Positions 8,484-17,251 of a stretch of 64,000 nucleotides of DNA are shown one piece after another. Every line of letters begins with the position of its first letter. Positions within the stretch are counted from its first letter, which is position 1. The notes beneath the pieces are model-generated. The model did no database searches. It saw only the letters and a list, made by a program, of their open reading frames with translations, and had not been told where the DNA came from. The position numbers were made by a program, and so were the translations under genes. This DNA is from Streptomyces narbonensis (lineage in GTDB: Bacteria; Actinomycetota; Actinomycetes; Streptomycetales; Streptomycetaceae): the NCBI RefSeq assembly GCF_014649015.1, contig NZ_BMSF01000022.1, positions 1-64,000 on the forward strand, read 5' to 3'.

Positions 8484-10454
8484 TCAGGACCTGCGGGTGG
8501 CCGCCAGGGTCTCGTAGAAGTGGAGGAGACCGAGGTTGTCGACCGAGCCGGCGTTGACCGCCTTGGCCAGGGGGGTGCCCTGGAGAAGGCGCTTGACCGG
8601 GACCTCGATGCGCTTGCCGGTGAGGGTGTGGGGGACGCCCGGCACCTCGATGATGTCGTCGGGGACGTGCCGCGGGGAGAGCTCCGTGCGGATCGTCCGC
8701 TTGATGCGGGCGATCAGCTCGTCGTCCAGGGTGGCGCCGTCCACGAGGTGGACGAAGAGCGGCATCCAATACCCGCCGTCCGGCTCCTCCAGGCCGATCA
8801 CCAGGGATTCGCGGATCTCCGGCAGGCGTTCGACGGCCTCATAGATATCGGCGCTCCCCATCCGCACGCCCTGACGGTTCAGGGTGGAGTCGGAGCGGCC
8901 GTGGATGACGACCGAGCCGTGGTCGGTGATCGTGATCCAGTCGCCGTGGCGCCAGACGCCCGGGAACATCTCGAAGTAGCTGTCGCGGTAGCGGCTGCCG
9001 TCGGGGTCGTTCCAGAAGTGGATCGGCATGGACGGCATGGGGTTGGTGACGACGAGCTCGCCGACCTCGCCGATCACCGGCTTGCCGGAGGGGTCCCAGG
9101 ACTGGAGGTCGGTGCCGAGGCCGGCCGCCTGGAGCTCGCCGATGTGGACGGGGAGCGTGGGGACCGCGCCGGCGAAGCAGGAGCACACGTCCGTGCCGCC
9201 GCTGACGGAGGCGATCCACAGGTCCTCGCGGACCTCGTCGTGGAGCCAGCGGAAGCCGTCGGGGGGCAGCGGGGAGCCCGTGGTGGCCACGCACTTCACG
9301 GCCGAGAGGTCGAAGTCCCGGCCCGGGTGCACGTCGGCCTTCGCGCAGGCCATCACGTACGCGGCGGAGGTGCCGTACAGCGTGGCGCGGGTGCGCTCGG
9401 CGACGCGCCACTGGGCGCCGGTGTCGGGGTAGCCGGGGCTGCCGTCGTACAGGACGACGGTCGCGCCGGTGAGCAGGCCGGAGACGAGGAAGTTCCACAT
9501 CATCCAGCCGGTGGAGGTGAACCAGAAGAACACGTCCTCGGGCCCGAGGTCGCAGTGGAGGCCGAGCTGCTTGACGTGCTCGACGAGGATGCCGCCCTGG
9601 GACTGGACGATGGCCTTCGGCAGGCCGGTCGTACCGGAGGAGTACAGGACCCACAGCGGGTGCGCGAACGGGACCTGCTCGTAGACCGGCTCGGCGTCGC
9701 CGGCGACGAGGTCGGCCCAGTCGAGGGTCCCTTCCGGGGCGGGGGTACCGAGGAGCGGGACGTGGACGACGGCGCGGAGGGTGGGCAGCTCGGCGCGGAG
9801 TTCGGCGACGGTCTCGCGGCGGTCGTGCTCCTTGCCGCCGTACCGGTAGCCGTCCACGGTGAAGAGGACGACCGGCTCGACCTGCTGGAAGCGGTCGAGG
9901 ACGCTGCGGGCGCCGAAGTCCGGGGCGCAGGAGGTCCACACGCCGCCGACGGCGGCGGTGGCGAGGAGCGCGACGACGGACTGCGGGACGTTCGGCAGGT
10001 AGCCGCTGACGCGGTCACCGGGGCGTACGCCGATGGCGCGCAGTTCGGCGGCGAGGGAGCCGACCTGGCGGCGGAGCTCGGCCCAGGTGGTCGGCACGGG
10101 TTCATGTGTTTCGTCCACATGGAGCAGGGCCGTGTCATGGGGGCGCTCGTCGGCCGCGCGCAGGGCGTGCTCGGCATAGTTGAGGGTGGCGCCGGGGAAC
10201 CACTCGGCGCCCGGCATCGAGCGGTCGCCGAGGACCCGCCCGTACGGCGTGGAGAAGCGGACGTCGAACCACTCGGCGACGGCCTGCCAGAAGGTTTCGA
10301 GCTCCTCGACCGACCAGCGGTGGAGCGCCGGGTAGCCGCCCTCGGCCGGGGCACCGTGGTGCTCGGCGGCCCAGGCCTGGAAGCGGGTGACGGCCGCGGC
10401 GGCGATGCGTTCGTCGTCCGGCTGCCAGAGCGGCTCGGTCTGCGCTGATGTCAT
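8484..10454 (-). CDS. Acetoacetate-CoA ligase (acetoacetyl-CoA synthetase)
   Basis: A 656-aa cytoplasmic ANL-superfamily enzyme that activates acetoacetate with ATP and CoA. The AMP-binding P-loop YSSGTTGLPK lies at residues 271-280. The middle motifs ATTGSPL and YGTSAAY are followed by HGRSDSTLNRQGVRMGS and the C-terminal LTGKRIEVPVK, which carries the adenylating lysine. Residues such as WNDPDGSRYRDSYFEMFPGVWRHGDW and the overall length fit acetoacetyl-CoA synthetases rather than acetyl-CoA synthetase. Start ATG 10454 is preceded by AGGGAG; the reading frame extends much further upstream but into non-homologous sequence across the GH31 gene. It stands alone. Confidence 0.93.
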   Translation of the reverse strand: MTSAQTEPLWQPDDERIAAAAVTRFQAWAAEHHGAPAEGGYPALHRWSVEELETFWQAVAEWFDVRFSTPYGRVLGDRSMPGAEWFPGATLNYAEHALRAADERPHDTALLHVDETHEPVPTTWAELRRQVGSLAAELRAIGVRPGDRVSGYLPNVPQSVVALLATAAVGGVWTSCAPDFGARSVLDRFQQVEPVVLFTVDGYRYGGKEHDRRETVAELRAELPTLRAVVHVPLLGTPAPEGTLDWADLVAGDAEPVYEQVPFAHPLWVLYSSGTTGLPKAIVQSQGGILVEHVKQLGLHCDLGPEDVFFWFTSTGWMMWNFLVSGLLTGATVVLYDGSPGYPDTGAQWRVAERTRATLYGTSAAYVMACAKADVHPGRDFDLSAVKCVATTGSPLPPDGFRWLHDEVREDLWIASVSGGTDVCSCFAGAVPTLPVHIGELQAAGLGTDLQSWDPSGKPVIGEVGELVVTNPMPSMPIHFWNDPDGSRYRDSYFEMFPGVWRHGDWITITDHGSVVIHGRSDSTLNRQGVRMGSADIYEAVERLPEIRESLVIGLEEPDGGYWMPLFVHLVDGATLDDELIARIKRTIRTELSPRHVPDDIIEVPGVPHTLTGKRIEVPVKRLLQGTPLAKAVNAGSVDNLGLLHFYETLAATRRS

Positions 10455-10668
10455 GGTGCTGCTCCCTGGCTGTACGCGGGGTCGGCGTGTGTCCCGCGCA
10501 CGTGCTGGGGTGTGCGCGTGACGCGGCTGACAGGACGATGCCATGTGATCGTCTTTCGCACCAGGTCTGCCTGCCCACGGTCGGCAAGCTGAACATGTGC
10601 TCCCACCACGGGTGAACGGATGTTGAACGGAGCTCGTATCGCTGCTGGTGGGTGGCAGGGTGATCATC

Positions 10669-13032
10669 ATGGACGGTCGGGAACTGGTGCGTTCGATCAA
10701 GGTGTTCGGTTCGGCGCGGGGCTTGCGGACGGTGCGGGCGGCGTGGCGGCATCGTCGTACGGACGCGTGGGGGCTGCCGCCGGAGGGGGCGGAGCGGGCG
10801 CGGGTGCCGGGGCTCGCGACGGGGGCGGAGGCGCTGCCGGGCGGGGGGATCGTCCGGTTCGCGCGGTCCTCGTTGCGTATCCGTGTGTCGGCGGGCGGCG
10901 CGGTGTTCTGGGGGTGGGACGGGGCCGAGCCCCTGCCCTCGTACGCGCTGGCCGGTGAGGCGCCGGAGCCCGATCCGCGGGCCTCCCTGGAGCCGGACAC
11001 GGACGGCGGGTGGCGGGTCGTCTCGGAGCGGGTGACGGTGGCGGTCTCCCGGCACGGAGCGGTGGAGGTCCGGACCCCGGGCGGGGTGATGCTGCGCCGG
11101 GACCTGCCGCCGCGCTGGTGGGAGCCGGTGGGGGCCGCGGGTGCGGAGGCGCGGTGGGTGCAGCGCAGTGAGGTGCCGGCGGACGCGCGCTTCTTCGGGC
11201 TCGGCGGGCGGGCGGCGGGGCCGCGGCTGCGGGACGGCTCGTACCGGCTGTGGAACACCGACCCCAAGGGGGGCTTCGTCCCCGGCGACGATCCGCTCTA
11301 CATCACCATGCCCGTGCAGTTCGTCGTCTCGGACGCGGGGACGCACCTCGCGTTCCACGACAACTCCTGGGACGGGCAGGTCACGCTCGCCGAGGGCGAG
11401 GAGGGTGCGGGGTCGGGGCACGACCGGCCGGGGACCAGCGAGGTCCGGATGGGGGGCGGGCCGCTGCGGTGCTGGGTGGTGGTCGGCACCCCCGCGCGCG
11501 TGCTGCACGGCTGGGCCGCGCTGACGGGCGCGCCCGCGCTGCCGCCGTCCTGGGCGCTCGGGCCCCAGCACGCGCGCTGGGGGTTCGGCAGCGCGGCGGA
11601 GGTGCGGCGGGTGGTGGCCGGGTACCGGGAGCGGGGGCTTCCGCTGTCCGTCGTGCATCTGGACATCGATCACTACGACAGGCACCGGGTGTTCACGGTG
11701 GACGCGGAGCGGTTCCCGGATCTGCCGGGGCTCGCGGCGGAGCTGCGGGAGCAGGGCGTGCGACTCGTGTCGATCGTGGACCCGGCGGTGAAGGCGGAGC
11801 CGGGGAACGCCGTGTACGACGGCGGGCGGGCGGCCGGGGCGTTCGTGCGGGACGCCCGGGGCGGGGAGGTCCGCGGGGAGGTGTGGCCGGGCGAGTGCGC
11901 GTATCCGGACTTCACCGATCCGGCGGTACGGGAGTGGTGGGGCGGTCTGTACGAGGAACGGCTCCGGCAGGGCTTCTCCGGGGTGTGGCACGACATGAAC
12001 GAGCCGGTGTCCTTCGTGCCCTTCGGGGACCCGACGCTGCCGCGGTCGGCGCGGCACGCGCTGGACGGGCGGGGCGGTGACCACCGTGAGGCGCACAACG
12101 TGTACGGGCTGACGATGGCCCGGGCCGGGTACGAGGGGTTGCGCCGGCTGCGGCCCGAGGAGCGGCCGTTCCTGTTCTCCCGGTCCGGCTGGGCGGGCAT
12201 GCAGCGGTACGGCGGCACCTGGTCGGGGGACGTGTCGACCGGGTGGCCGGGACTGCGGGCCTCGCTCTCCCTGGTCCTGGGGCTCGGGCTGTGCGGGGTG
12301 CCTTACTCGGGGCCGGACGTGGGCGGCTTCGACGGAAGTCCGTCGCCCGAGCTGTACCTGCGCTGGATCCAGCTGGGGGCGTGGCTGCCGTTCTTCCGGA
12401 CCCACTCGGCGATCGACGCGGGGCGGCGCGAGCCCTGGGAGTTCGGGCCCGAGGTCCTGGAGCACGCGCGCGTGGCGCTGGCCGAACGGGAGCGGCTGCG
12501 GCCGTACTTCGAGACGCTGGCTCGGCTCGCGCGGATGACGGGCGCGCCGTACGTCCGTCCGGTGTGGTGGGGGACGCCGGAGGACCGGGGGCTGCGCGAC
12601 TGCGAGGACGCGTTCCTGCTGGGGGACGCGCTGCTGGTGGCGCCGGTCCTGACGCGGGGCGCGGACCGGCGGGCGGTGCGGCTGCCGCGCGGCCGCTGGT
12701 ACGACACGGCGACGGGGCGGGCGTACGAGGGCCCGGGGCAGGTGCTCCTCGACGCGCCGCTGTCGCGGGTGCCGGTGCTGGCCCGGGCGGGGGCGGTGCT
12801 GCCGGTGCGGGGCGACGGGGACGGGCCGGCCCTGGAGGTGTGGGCGCCCGCGGCGGGGCGCACGGGTGGCGGGCTCGTCGTCCGGGACACCGGGGACGGC
12901 TGGGAGCCGGCCGAGATCGAGCGGTACCAGTCGCGGCTCGTGGACGGCCGGGTGGTGGTGGAGCGGGTCACGGACGACGGGGTGGAGCCGGTGGGGCTGC
13001 CGGTGCGGGTTCGGGGATGTGAAGGGGCGTAA
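10669..13032 (+). CDS. Glycoside hydrolase family 31 (alpha-glucosidase-like)
   Basis: A 787-aa cytoplasmic retaining glycosidase. The N-terminal GH31 beta-sandwich domain (FFGLGGRAAGPRLRDGSYRLWNTD) precedes the catalytic barrel, whose nucleophile is Asp442 in WHDMNEP. Asp521 in TWSGDVSTGW is the likely acid/base. PFFRTHSAID completes the active site. No signal peptide is present. ATG 10669 is preceded by GGCAGGG at 7-8 bases; an in-frame GTG at 10648 is less likely. Alpha-glucosidase is the most probable activity, though alpha-xylosidase cannot be excluded. It is divergent from the acetoacetyl-CoA synthetase gene, with no sugar transporter beside it. Confidence 0.92.
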   Translation: MDGRELVRSIKVFGSARGLRTVRAAWRHRRTDAWGLPPEGAERARVPGLATGAEALPGGGIVRFARSSLRIRVSAGGAVFWGWDGAEPLPSYALAGEAPEPDPRASLEPDTDGGWRVVSERVTVAVSRHGAVEVRTPGGVMLRRDLPPRWWEPVGAAGAEARWVQRSEVPADARFFGLGGRAAGPRLRDGSYRLWNTDPKGGFVPGDDPLYITMPVQFVVSDAGTHLAFHDNSWDGQVTLAEGEEGAGSGHDRPGTSEVRMGGGPLRCWVVVGTPARVLHGWAALTGAPALPPSWALGPQHARWGFGSAAEVRRVVAGYRERGLPLSVVHLDIDHYDRHRVFTVDAERFPDLPGLAAELREQGVRLVSIVDPAVKAEPGNAVYDGGRAAGAFVRDARGGEVRGEVWPGECAYPDFTDPAVREWWGGLYEERLRQGFSGVWHDMNEPVSFVPFGDPTLPRSARHALDGRGGDHREAHNVYGLTMARAGYEGLRRLRPEERPFLFSRSGWAGMQRYGGTWSGDVSTGWPGLRASLSLVLGLGLCGVPYSGPDVGGFDGSPSPELYLRWIQLGAWLPFFRTHSAIDAGRREPWEFGPEVLEHARVALAERERLRPYFETLARLARMTGAPYVRPVWWGTPEDRGLRDCEDAFLLGDALLVAPVLTRGADRRAVRLPRGRWYDTATGRAYEGPGQVLLDAPLSRVPVLARAGAVLPVRGDGDGPALEVWAPAAGRTGGGLVVRDTGDGWEPAEIERYQSRLVDGRVVVERVTDDGVEPVGLPVRVRGCEGA

Positions 13033-13065
13033 GGGGAGAGTGAGGTCGGGCGTGCTCCCTTCCTC

Positions 13066-13566
13066 TCAGCCGTATGCCCCCGCGAACCACTTCCGTGCCG
13101 CCTCCGTGTGGAGCGGGAAGGCCAGTTGCCGTGGGCTGAGGATCAGGTGGTGGCCGCTGGTCTCGTCCGTGGGGGCCGAGGGTGGGAGGGCGGTGGCGGG
13201 GCGCGGCGGGAGGAGGCCGAAGAGGAGGAGGTGGCCGGCCGGGGAGCTCATCGCGTCGGCGAGGCGGACGTCCTCGGCGGAGGCCTGGATGCCGGTCTCC
13301 TCGCGCAGTTCCCGGGCGACGGCGGCGCGCCAGTCCTCCGCGTGGTCGATGAAGCCGCCGGGCAGGGCGATGCCGCCCTTCTGGGGCTCGATGGTGCGGG
13401 TGATGACGACGAGTCCCGTCCCCCGGTCCCCGTCCGTGACGGGGAGGAGGGCGACGGCGACGGGCAGCGGGTTGCGGTAGGCGGTGTGGCGGCAGGCCGG
13501 GCAGGTGCGGGGCCAGCCGGCGTCGGGCGTGTGCGCGGCGCCGCAGGCGGAGCAGTGGGAGTCCAT
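13066..13566 (-). CDS. NUDIX hydrolase with N-terminal zinc ribbon
   Basis: A 166-aa protein. Cys5/Cys8 and Cys22/Cys25 form a zinc ribbon, and the NUDIX box GFIDHAEDW...ELREETGI (Gx5Ex7REUxEExGU) sits in the middle. Zinc-ribbon NUDIX proteins resemble NADH pyrophosphatase (NudC), but this one is short and the substrate is not evident; a nucleoside-diphosphate derivative is expected. ATG 13566 starts directly before the first cysteine pair and was preferred to the longer upstream frame. It is convergent with the GH31 gene (33 bp between stops). Confidence 0.88.
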   Translation of the reverse strand: MDSHCSACGAAHTPDAGWPRTCPACRHTAYRNPLPVAVALLPVTDGDRGTGLVVITRTIEPQKGGIALPGGFIDHAEDWRAAVARELREETGIQASAEDVRLADAMSSPAGHLLLFGLLPPRPATALPPSAPTDETSGHHLILSPRQLAFPLHTEAARKWFAGAYG

Positions 13567-13628
13567 CACGGGCCCGACGGTATGCGATCTCCCTTTCCCG
13601 GCGCTGCCGGAACTGATAGACGGTGCGC

Positions 13629-14450
13629 ATGACAGGACTTGCTTCCGCTTTCCGTACCCTCGCCGTCGCCGCCGCTGCCGGGCTGCTCGCCGTGACGGGC
13701 GCCGTCGCCGCCCCCGCTCCCCCGGCCTCCGCCGCGCCGGAGCCCAAGGCCCCACGGGAGTTCGTGGCGCTGAGCTCGGTGGACCGGACGATCGTCCAGG
13801 AGATGCGCTACACGACGGCGCACAACTTCGTGGGCGAGCCGATCGACGGCTACCGGCAGCCGCTGTGCATCCTGACGCGGCCGGCCGCCGAGGCGCTGCA
13901 CCGCGCGCAGGTGCGGCTGCTGGCCCGGGGCTACACCCTGAAGGTCTACGACTGCTACCGGCCGCAGCGGGCCGTCGACCACTTCGTGCGCTGGGCGAAG
14001 GATCTGGAGGACGAGCGCATGAAGGGGGAGTTCTATCCGCTCGTCGACAAGTCGAGGCTTTTCGCGGACGGTTACATCGCGGAGAAGTCCGGGCACAGCC
14101 GGGGCTCGACGGTGGACCTGACGATCGTGCGGCTGCCCGCGGTGCCCACGCGCGCGTACGTACCGGGCGAGGCGCTGACCGAGTGCTACGCGCCGCGGGT
14201 GGAGCGGTTCCCGGACAACTCCGTGGACATGGGCACCGGGTACGACTGCTTCGACACGCGCTCGCACACCGACGACCCGCGGATCCAGGGTGCGCAGCGG
14301 GCCAACCGGCAGCTCCTCAAGGGCGTGCTCGCGGAACAGGGGTTCGTGAACCTGCCCGAGGAGTGGTGGCACTTCACCTTCAAGCCTGAGCCGTTCCCGG
14401 GGACGTTCTTCGACTTCCCGGTGGCGCGGCGGTCGGTGGCCGGTCACTGA
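13629..14450 (+). CDS. Secreted M15-family D-Ala-D-Ala dipeptidase (VanX-like)
   Basis: A 273-aa exported zinc peptidase. A signal peptide with hydrophobic core at about residues 8-28 ends at ASA (cleavage after about residue 35). The zinc ligands follow the VanX pattern SxHxxGxxxD: His156 and Asp163 in SGHSRGSTVDLT, with Glu245 and His248 in EWWHF. VanX-type enzymes split D-Ala-D-Ala. Because it is exported and not linked to vanHA, a role in cell-wall recycling or turnover is more likely than glycopeptide resistance. ATG 13629 has only a weak ribosome binding site; GTG 13623 is an alternative. Confidence 0.9.
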   Translation: MTGLASAFRTLAVAAAAGLLAVTGAVAAPAPPASAAPEPKAPREFVALSSVDRTIVQEMRYTTAHNFVGEPIDGYRQPLCILTRPAAEALHRAQVRLLARGYTLKVYDCYRPQRAVDHFVRWAKDLEDERMKGEFYPLVDKSRLFADGYIAEKSGHSRGSTVDLTIVRLPAVPTRAYVPGEALTECYAPRVERFPDNSVDMGTGYDCFDTRSHTDDPRIQGAQRANRQLLKGVLAEQGFVNLPEEWWHFTFKPEPFPGTFFDFPVARRSVAGH

Positions 14451-14483
14451 GTCTTCCCCGCCCCGGGCGCCCGTGCCACACTT

Positions 14484-14498
14484 CTGACGGTTCGTCAG
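14484..14498. promoter_or_regulatory. TetR-like palindromic operator CTGACGGTTCGTCAG
   Basis: The 15-bp palindrome (6-bp arms CTGACG/CGTCAG, GTT centre) lies 40 bp before the DUF35 gene, just after a -10-like CACACT at 14478-14483. An almost identical palindrome, CTGACGGTACGTCAG, occurs at 56442-56456 upstream of another acyl-metabolism operon. Dyads of this kind are typical TetR-family binding sites; no tetR gene lies in the window. Confidence 0.65.
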
Positions 14499-14538
14499 GT
14501 CAGGGTGAGCGGTGGTACGGGTGGCTCGGGAGGGCTCG

Positions 14539-15012
14539 ATGGCACGGACGCGCAGACCGGTGGTGGCCCGGTGGTTCACCGACGACACGGTGCCGGAGGA
14601 GGAGTTCCGGCTGCTCGGGACCCGCTGCACGGCCTGCGCCTCGGTCTTCTTCCCGCGCGAGGACGACTGGTGCCGCAATCCCGGGTGCTCCGGCGGCGGT
14701 GGGCTCGCCGAGGTGCCGCTCTCGCCGCGCGGCCGGGTCTGGTCGTACACCGACGGCCGGTACCGGCCGCCCGCCCCGTACGTCTCCGATCCGGACGCGC
14801 CCTGGGAGCCGTACACGCTCGTGGCCGTGGAGCTGGCTGCCGAGGCGATGGTGGTCCTCGGACAGGCCGCCCCCGGGGTCCGGCCGGCCGATCTCGCGGT
14901 GGGCACGGAGGTCGAGGTGGTGCCCGGTGTCCTGAACGAGGACGACCTGCACACCTGGACCACCTGGAACTGGCGGCCCGTCGCCCGGGACGAGCGGGAG
15001 GAGCGGTCGTGA
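14539..15012 (+). CDS. Zn-ribbon/OB-fold (DUF35) acyl-CoA-binding partner protein
   Basis: A 157-aa protein with a four-cysteine zinc ribbon (Cys30, Cys33, Cys45, Cys50) followed by an OB-fold containing GRVWSYTDGRYRPP. DUF35 proteins are the accessory subunits of thiolases and hydroxymethylglutaryl-CoA synthase-type enzymes, where they bind acyl-CoA. ATG 14539 is preceded by GGGAGG; GTG 14512 is an in-frame alternative. The stop overlaps the thiolase start (GTGA), the usual coupling for two subunits of one complex. Confidence 0.88.
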   Translation: MARTRRPVVARWFTDDTVPEEEFRLLGTRCTACASVFFPREDDWCRNPGCSGGGGLAEVPLSPRGRVWSYTDGRYRPPAPYVSDPDAPWEPYTLVAVELAAEAMVVLGQAAPGVRPADLAVGTEVEVVPGVLNEDDLHTWTTWNWRPVARDEREERS

Positions 15013-16196
15013 ACGACATCGCCGTCCTCGGGGCGGGAATGCACCCCTGGGGCAAATGGGGCCGGAGCTTCATCGGGTACGGGACGGCCGCCGCCCGCGC
15101 CGCGCTCGCCGACGCCGGTCTGGACTGGACGGACGTCGGCTCGATCGTCGGCGCGGACACCATGCGGTGCGGCTACCCCGGTTATGTGGCGGGGGCGACC
15201 TTCGCCCAGGCCCTCGGCTGGCAGGGCGCCCGGGTCACCAGCGTCTACGCCGCCTGCGCCTCGGGCGCGCAGGCCATCGGGACCGCCCGCGCCCAGATCC
15301 TGGCCGGGCTCGCGGACGTGGTCCTGGTGGTCGGCGCGGACGCGACGCCCAAGGGGTTCCTCGCCCCGTCGGGCCGCGAGCGGCCGGACGATCCGGACTG
15401 GCTGCGGTTCCGGGTGCTCGGCGCGACCAACCCCGCGTACTTCGCGCTCTACGCCCGCCGCAGGATGGCCCTGTACGGAGACACGCCCGAGGACTTCGCC
15501 CAGGTCAAGGTGAAGAACGCGGCGGCCGGCGCGCTCAATCCGCTGGCCCGCTACCGCACGCGCGTGACCGCCGAGGAGGTCGCGGCCTCCGCCGTCGTCG
15601 CCGATCCGCTGCGGCTCCTCGACATCTGCGCCACCTCGGACGGGGGCGCCGCACTCGTCCTGTCCAGCATGGATTTCGCGCGCAGGCACGGTCGGCCCGA
15701 CCCGGTGCGGGTGCGCGCCGTGTCCACGGTCTCCCCCACGTACCCCAAGTCGGTGCTCGACCTGCCCGACATCGCCACCGACTCGGCGGCCGTCGTCTCC
15801 CCCGCGCCGCACGGCTTCCGCGCCTCGATCGCGCGGGCCGCGTACGAGGAGGCGGGGGTCGGGCCCGAGGACCTGTCCCTCGCCGAGGTGTACGACCTGT
15901 CCACCGCTCTGGAGCTGGAGTGGTACGAGGACATCGGGCTGTGCGGGACGGGAGAGGGCGCCAAGCTGCTGCGCGAGGGTGTCACCGCGCTGGGCGGCCG
16001 GCTGCCGGTCAACACCAGCGGTGGCCTCGCCTCCTTCGGGGAGGCCGTGCCCGCGCAGGCGATCGCCCAGGTCTGCGAGCTGACCTGGCAGTTGCGGGGG
16101 ACGGCGGGCGACCGGCAGGTGCCCGGGGCCCGCGTCGGGATCACCGCGAACCAGGGGTTGTTCGGGCACGGGTCGGCGGTGGTGGCGGTGCGCTGA
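15009..16196 (+). CDS. Thiolase / lipid-transfer-type acyl-CoA acyltransferase
   Basis: A 395-aa thiolase-fold enzyme of the SCPx/lipid-transfer branch. The nucleophile is Cys83 in YAACASGAQAIG; C-terminal NTSGGLASFGE and NQGLFGHGSA supply the remaining active-site loops. Such enzymes, paired with a DUF35 protein, carry out retro-Claisen or retro-aldol cleavage of acyl-CoA side chains (steroid, branched or aromatic substrates). The substrate is not evident here. GTG start inside the GTGA overlap with the DUF35 gene. The operator palindrome upstream suggests TetR control. Confidence 0.88.
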   Translation: MNDIAVLGAGMHPWGKWGRSFIGYGTAAARAALADAGLDWTDVGSIVGADTMRCGYPGYVAGATFAQALGWQGARVTSVYAACASGAQAIGTARAQILAGLADVVLVVGADATPKGFLAPSGRERPDDPDWLRFRVLGATNPAYFALYARRRMALYGDTPEDFAQVKVKNAAAGALNPLARYRTRVTAEEVAASAVVADPLRLLDICATSDGGAALVLSSMDFARRHGRPDPVRVRAVSTVSPTYPKSVLDLPDIATDSAAVVSPAPHGFRASIARAAYEEAGVGPEDLSLAEVYDLSTALELEWYEDIGLCGTGEGAKLLREGVTALGGRLPVNTSGGLASFGEAVPAQAIAQVCELTWQLRGTAGDRQVPGARVGITANQGLFGHGSAVVAVR

Positions 16197-16222
16197 GCCC
16201 CCTCCGTGAGGAAGGGGCTCAG
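16193..16222. terminator. Bidirectional terminator between thiolase and cvnD
   Basis: CTGAGCCCC and GGGGCTCAG pair perfectly, extended by TCC/GGA, around a GTGA loop. The stem begins inside the thiolase stop codon and ends 8 bp before the cvnD stop, so it serves both convergent genes. Confidence 0.8.
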
Positions 16223-16229
16223 GACGGCC

Positions 16230-16835
16230 TCAGGTGGTCGCCGGCGCGTGGGTCCTGTCCGCGAGGACGAGGGCGTGCTGGACGACCGCCACGAGGACGT
16301 TCTTCACGGACTCCCGGTCCCGGGCGTCACACATCAGGAGCTCGACCTCGGGATCCAGGTCGAGCGCCCCGCGCACGCTCTCGGCGGGGAACCGCTGGGC
16401 GCCCTCGAAGCAGTTGACGGCGACCGTGAAGGGGATGCCGCGCCGCTCGAAGTAGTCGATGGCGGCGAAGCTGTCCTCCAGGCGCCGGGTGTCCGCGAGG
16501 ACGACCGCGCCGAGCGCGCCCTGGGCGAGCTCGTCCCACAGGAACCAGAAACGGTCCTGGCCGGGCGTCCCGAACAGGTACAGGACGAGGTCCTCGCGGA
16601 GGGTGATCCGGCCGAAGTCCATGGCGACCGTGGTGGTGGTCTTGTTCTCGACGCCGTGGAGGTCGTCGACGGGCCGCCCCGCCTCACTGAGCATCTCCTC
16701 GGTGCGCAGGGGTCTGATCTCGCTGACCGCGCCCACCAGCGTCGTCTTGCCGACCCCGAACCCGCCCGCGACGAGGATCTTCAGGGTCACCGGCTCGACG
16801 AGCGGCTTCTTGCGGCTAGAGCGCCCGAAGGCCAT
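16230..16835 (-). CDS. cvnD: Conservon GTP-binding protein CvnD
   Basis: A 201-aa small GTPase-like protein. The P-loop GGFGVGKTT lies at about residues 24-32, G3-like FGTPGQDRF follows, and the usual NKxD is replaced by NCFE, as is normal for this family. In Streptomyces conservons the Cvn D protein forms a membrane-associated, GPCR-like complex with CvnA-C. It overlaps cvnC by 20 bp, so translation is coupled. It is the last gene of the cluster; no cvnE (cytochrome P450) follows, since the neighbour is a convergent thiolase. Confidence 0.95.
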   Translation of the reverse strand: MAFGRSSRKKPLVEPVTLKILVAGGFGVGKTTLVGAVSEIRPLRTEEMLSEAGRPVDDLHGVENKTTTTVAMDFGRITLREDLVLYLFGTPGQDRFWFLWDELAQGALGAVVLADTRRLEDSFAAIDYFERRGIPFTVAVNCFEGAQRFPAESVRGALDLDPEVELLMCDARDRESVKNVLVAVVQHALVLADRTHAPATT

Positions 16836-17241
16836 TGATCACCTCGCGAAGGATGCTCACGTCCGGCAGCTCGGCCGGCGGAACGGGGCGGGTCACATGG
16901 ACGAGTTCGTCCTCGACGAGATCGCCGACGAGGACCCGGACCACCCCGACGGGGAGGTCGAGTCCTGCGGCGAGCTCGGCGATCGACTGGGGCTGCTCGG
17001 AGCAGCGTTCGACGATCTCCACGTGTTCCGGGGAGAGCGTCTGGTCACGGCCGGGGTCGTCGGCGGCGGGCTCGGGAACCACCAGCGCGATCAGGTCGAG
17101 CCGGTGGCGGGTGGCGGCGCTGGTCCGGCCGCGGGTCATCGCGTACGGACGGACCACCGGCCCGGCGTCGGCGTCGAACCAGTGGTGGTGGCCGGGGGCC
17201 CGCCCCTCGGTCGCCTGGCTCGGCTCGGCTGCGTCACTCAT
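16816..17241 (-). CDS. cvnC: Conservon DUF742 protein CvnC
   Basis: A 141-aa DUF742 protein with PVVRPYAMTRGRT near the N-terminus and a helix-turn-helix-like C-terminal half (QSIAELAAGLDLPVGVVRVL). Family members bridge the CvnB roadblock protein and the CvnD GTPase; DNA binding has not been established. The end overlaps cvnD by 20 bp, and the start lies 10 bp after the cvnB stop. Confidence 0.95.
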   Translation of the reverse strand: MSDAAEPSQATEGRAPGHHHWFDADAGPVVRPYAMTRGRTSAATRHRLDLIALVVPEPAADDPGRDQTLSPEHVEIVERCSEQPQSIAELAAGLDLPVGVVRVLVGDLVEDELVHVTRPVPPAELPDVSILREVINGLRAL

Positions 17242-17251
17242 GCCGTCCCAC

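Noticed and set aside
8370..10448. A 692-codon open frame on the plus strand
   Set aside because: Antisense shadow of acetoacetyl-CoA synthetase, which has clear catalytic motifs on the minus strand.
13629..14450. Vancomycin resistance cluster (VanX-like gene)
   Set aside because: No vanH, vanA or vanRS nearby, and the protein has a signal peptide, unlike resistance VanX, which is cytoplasmic.
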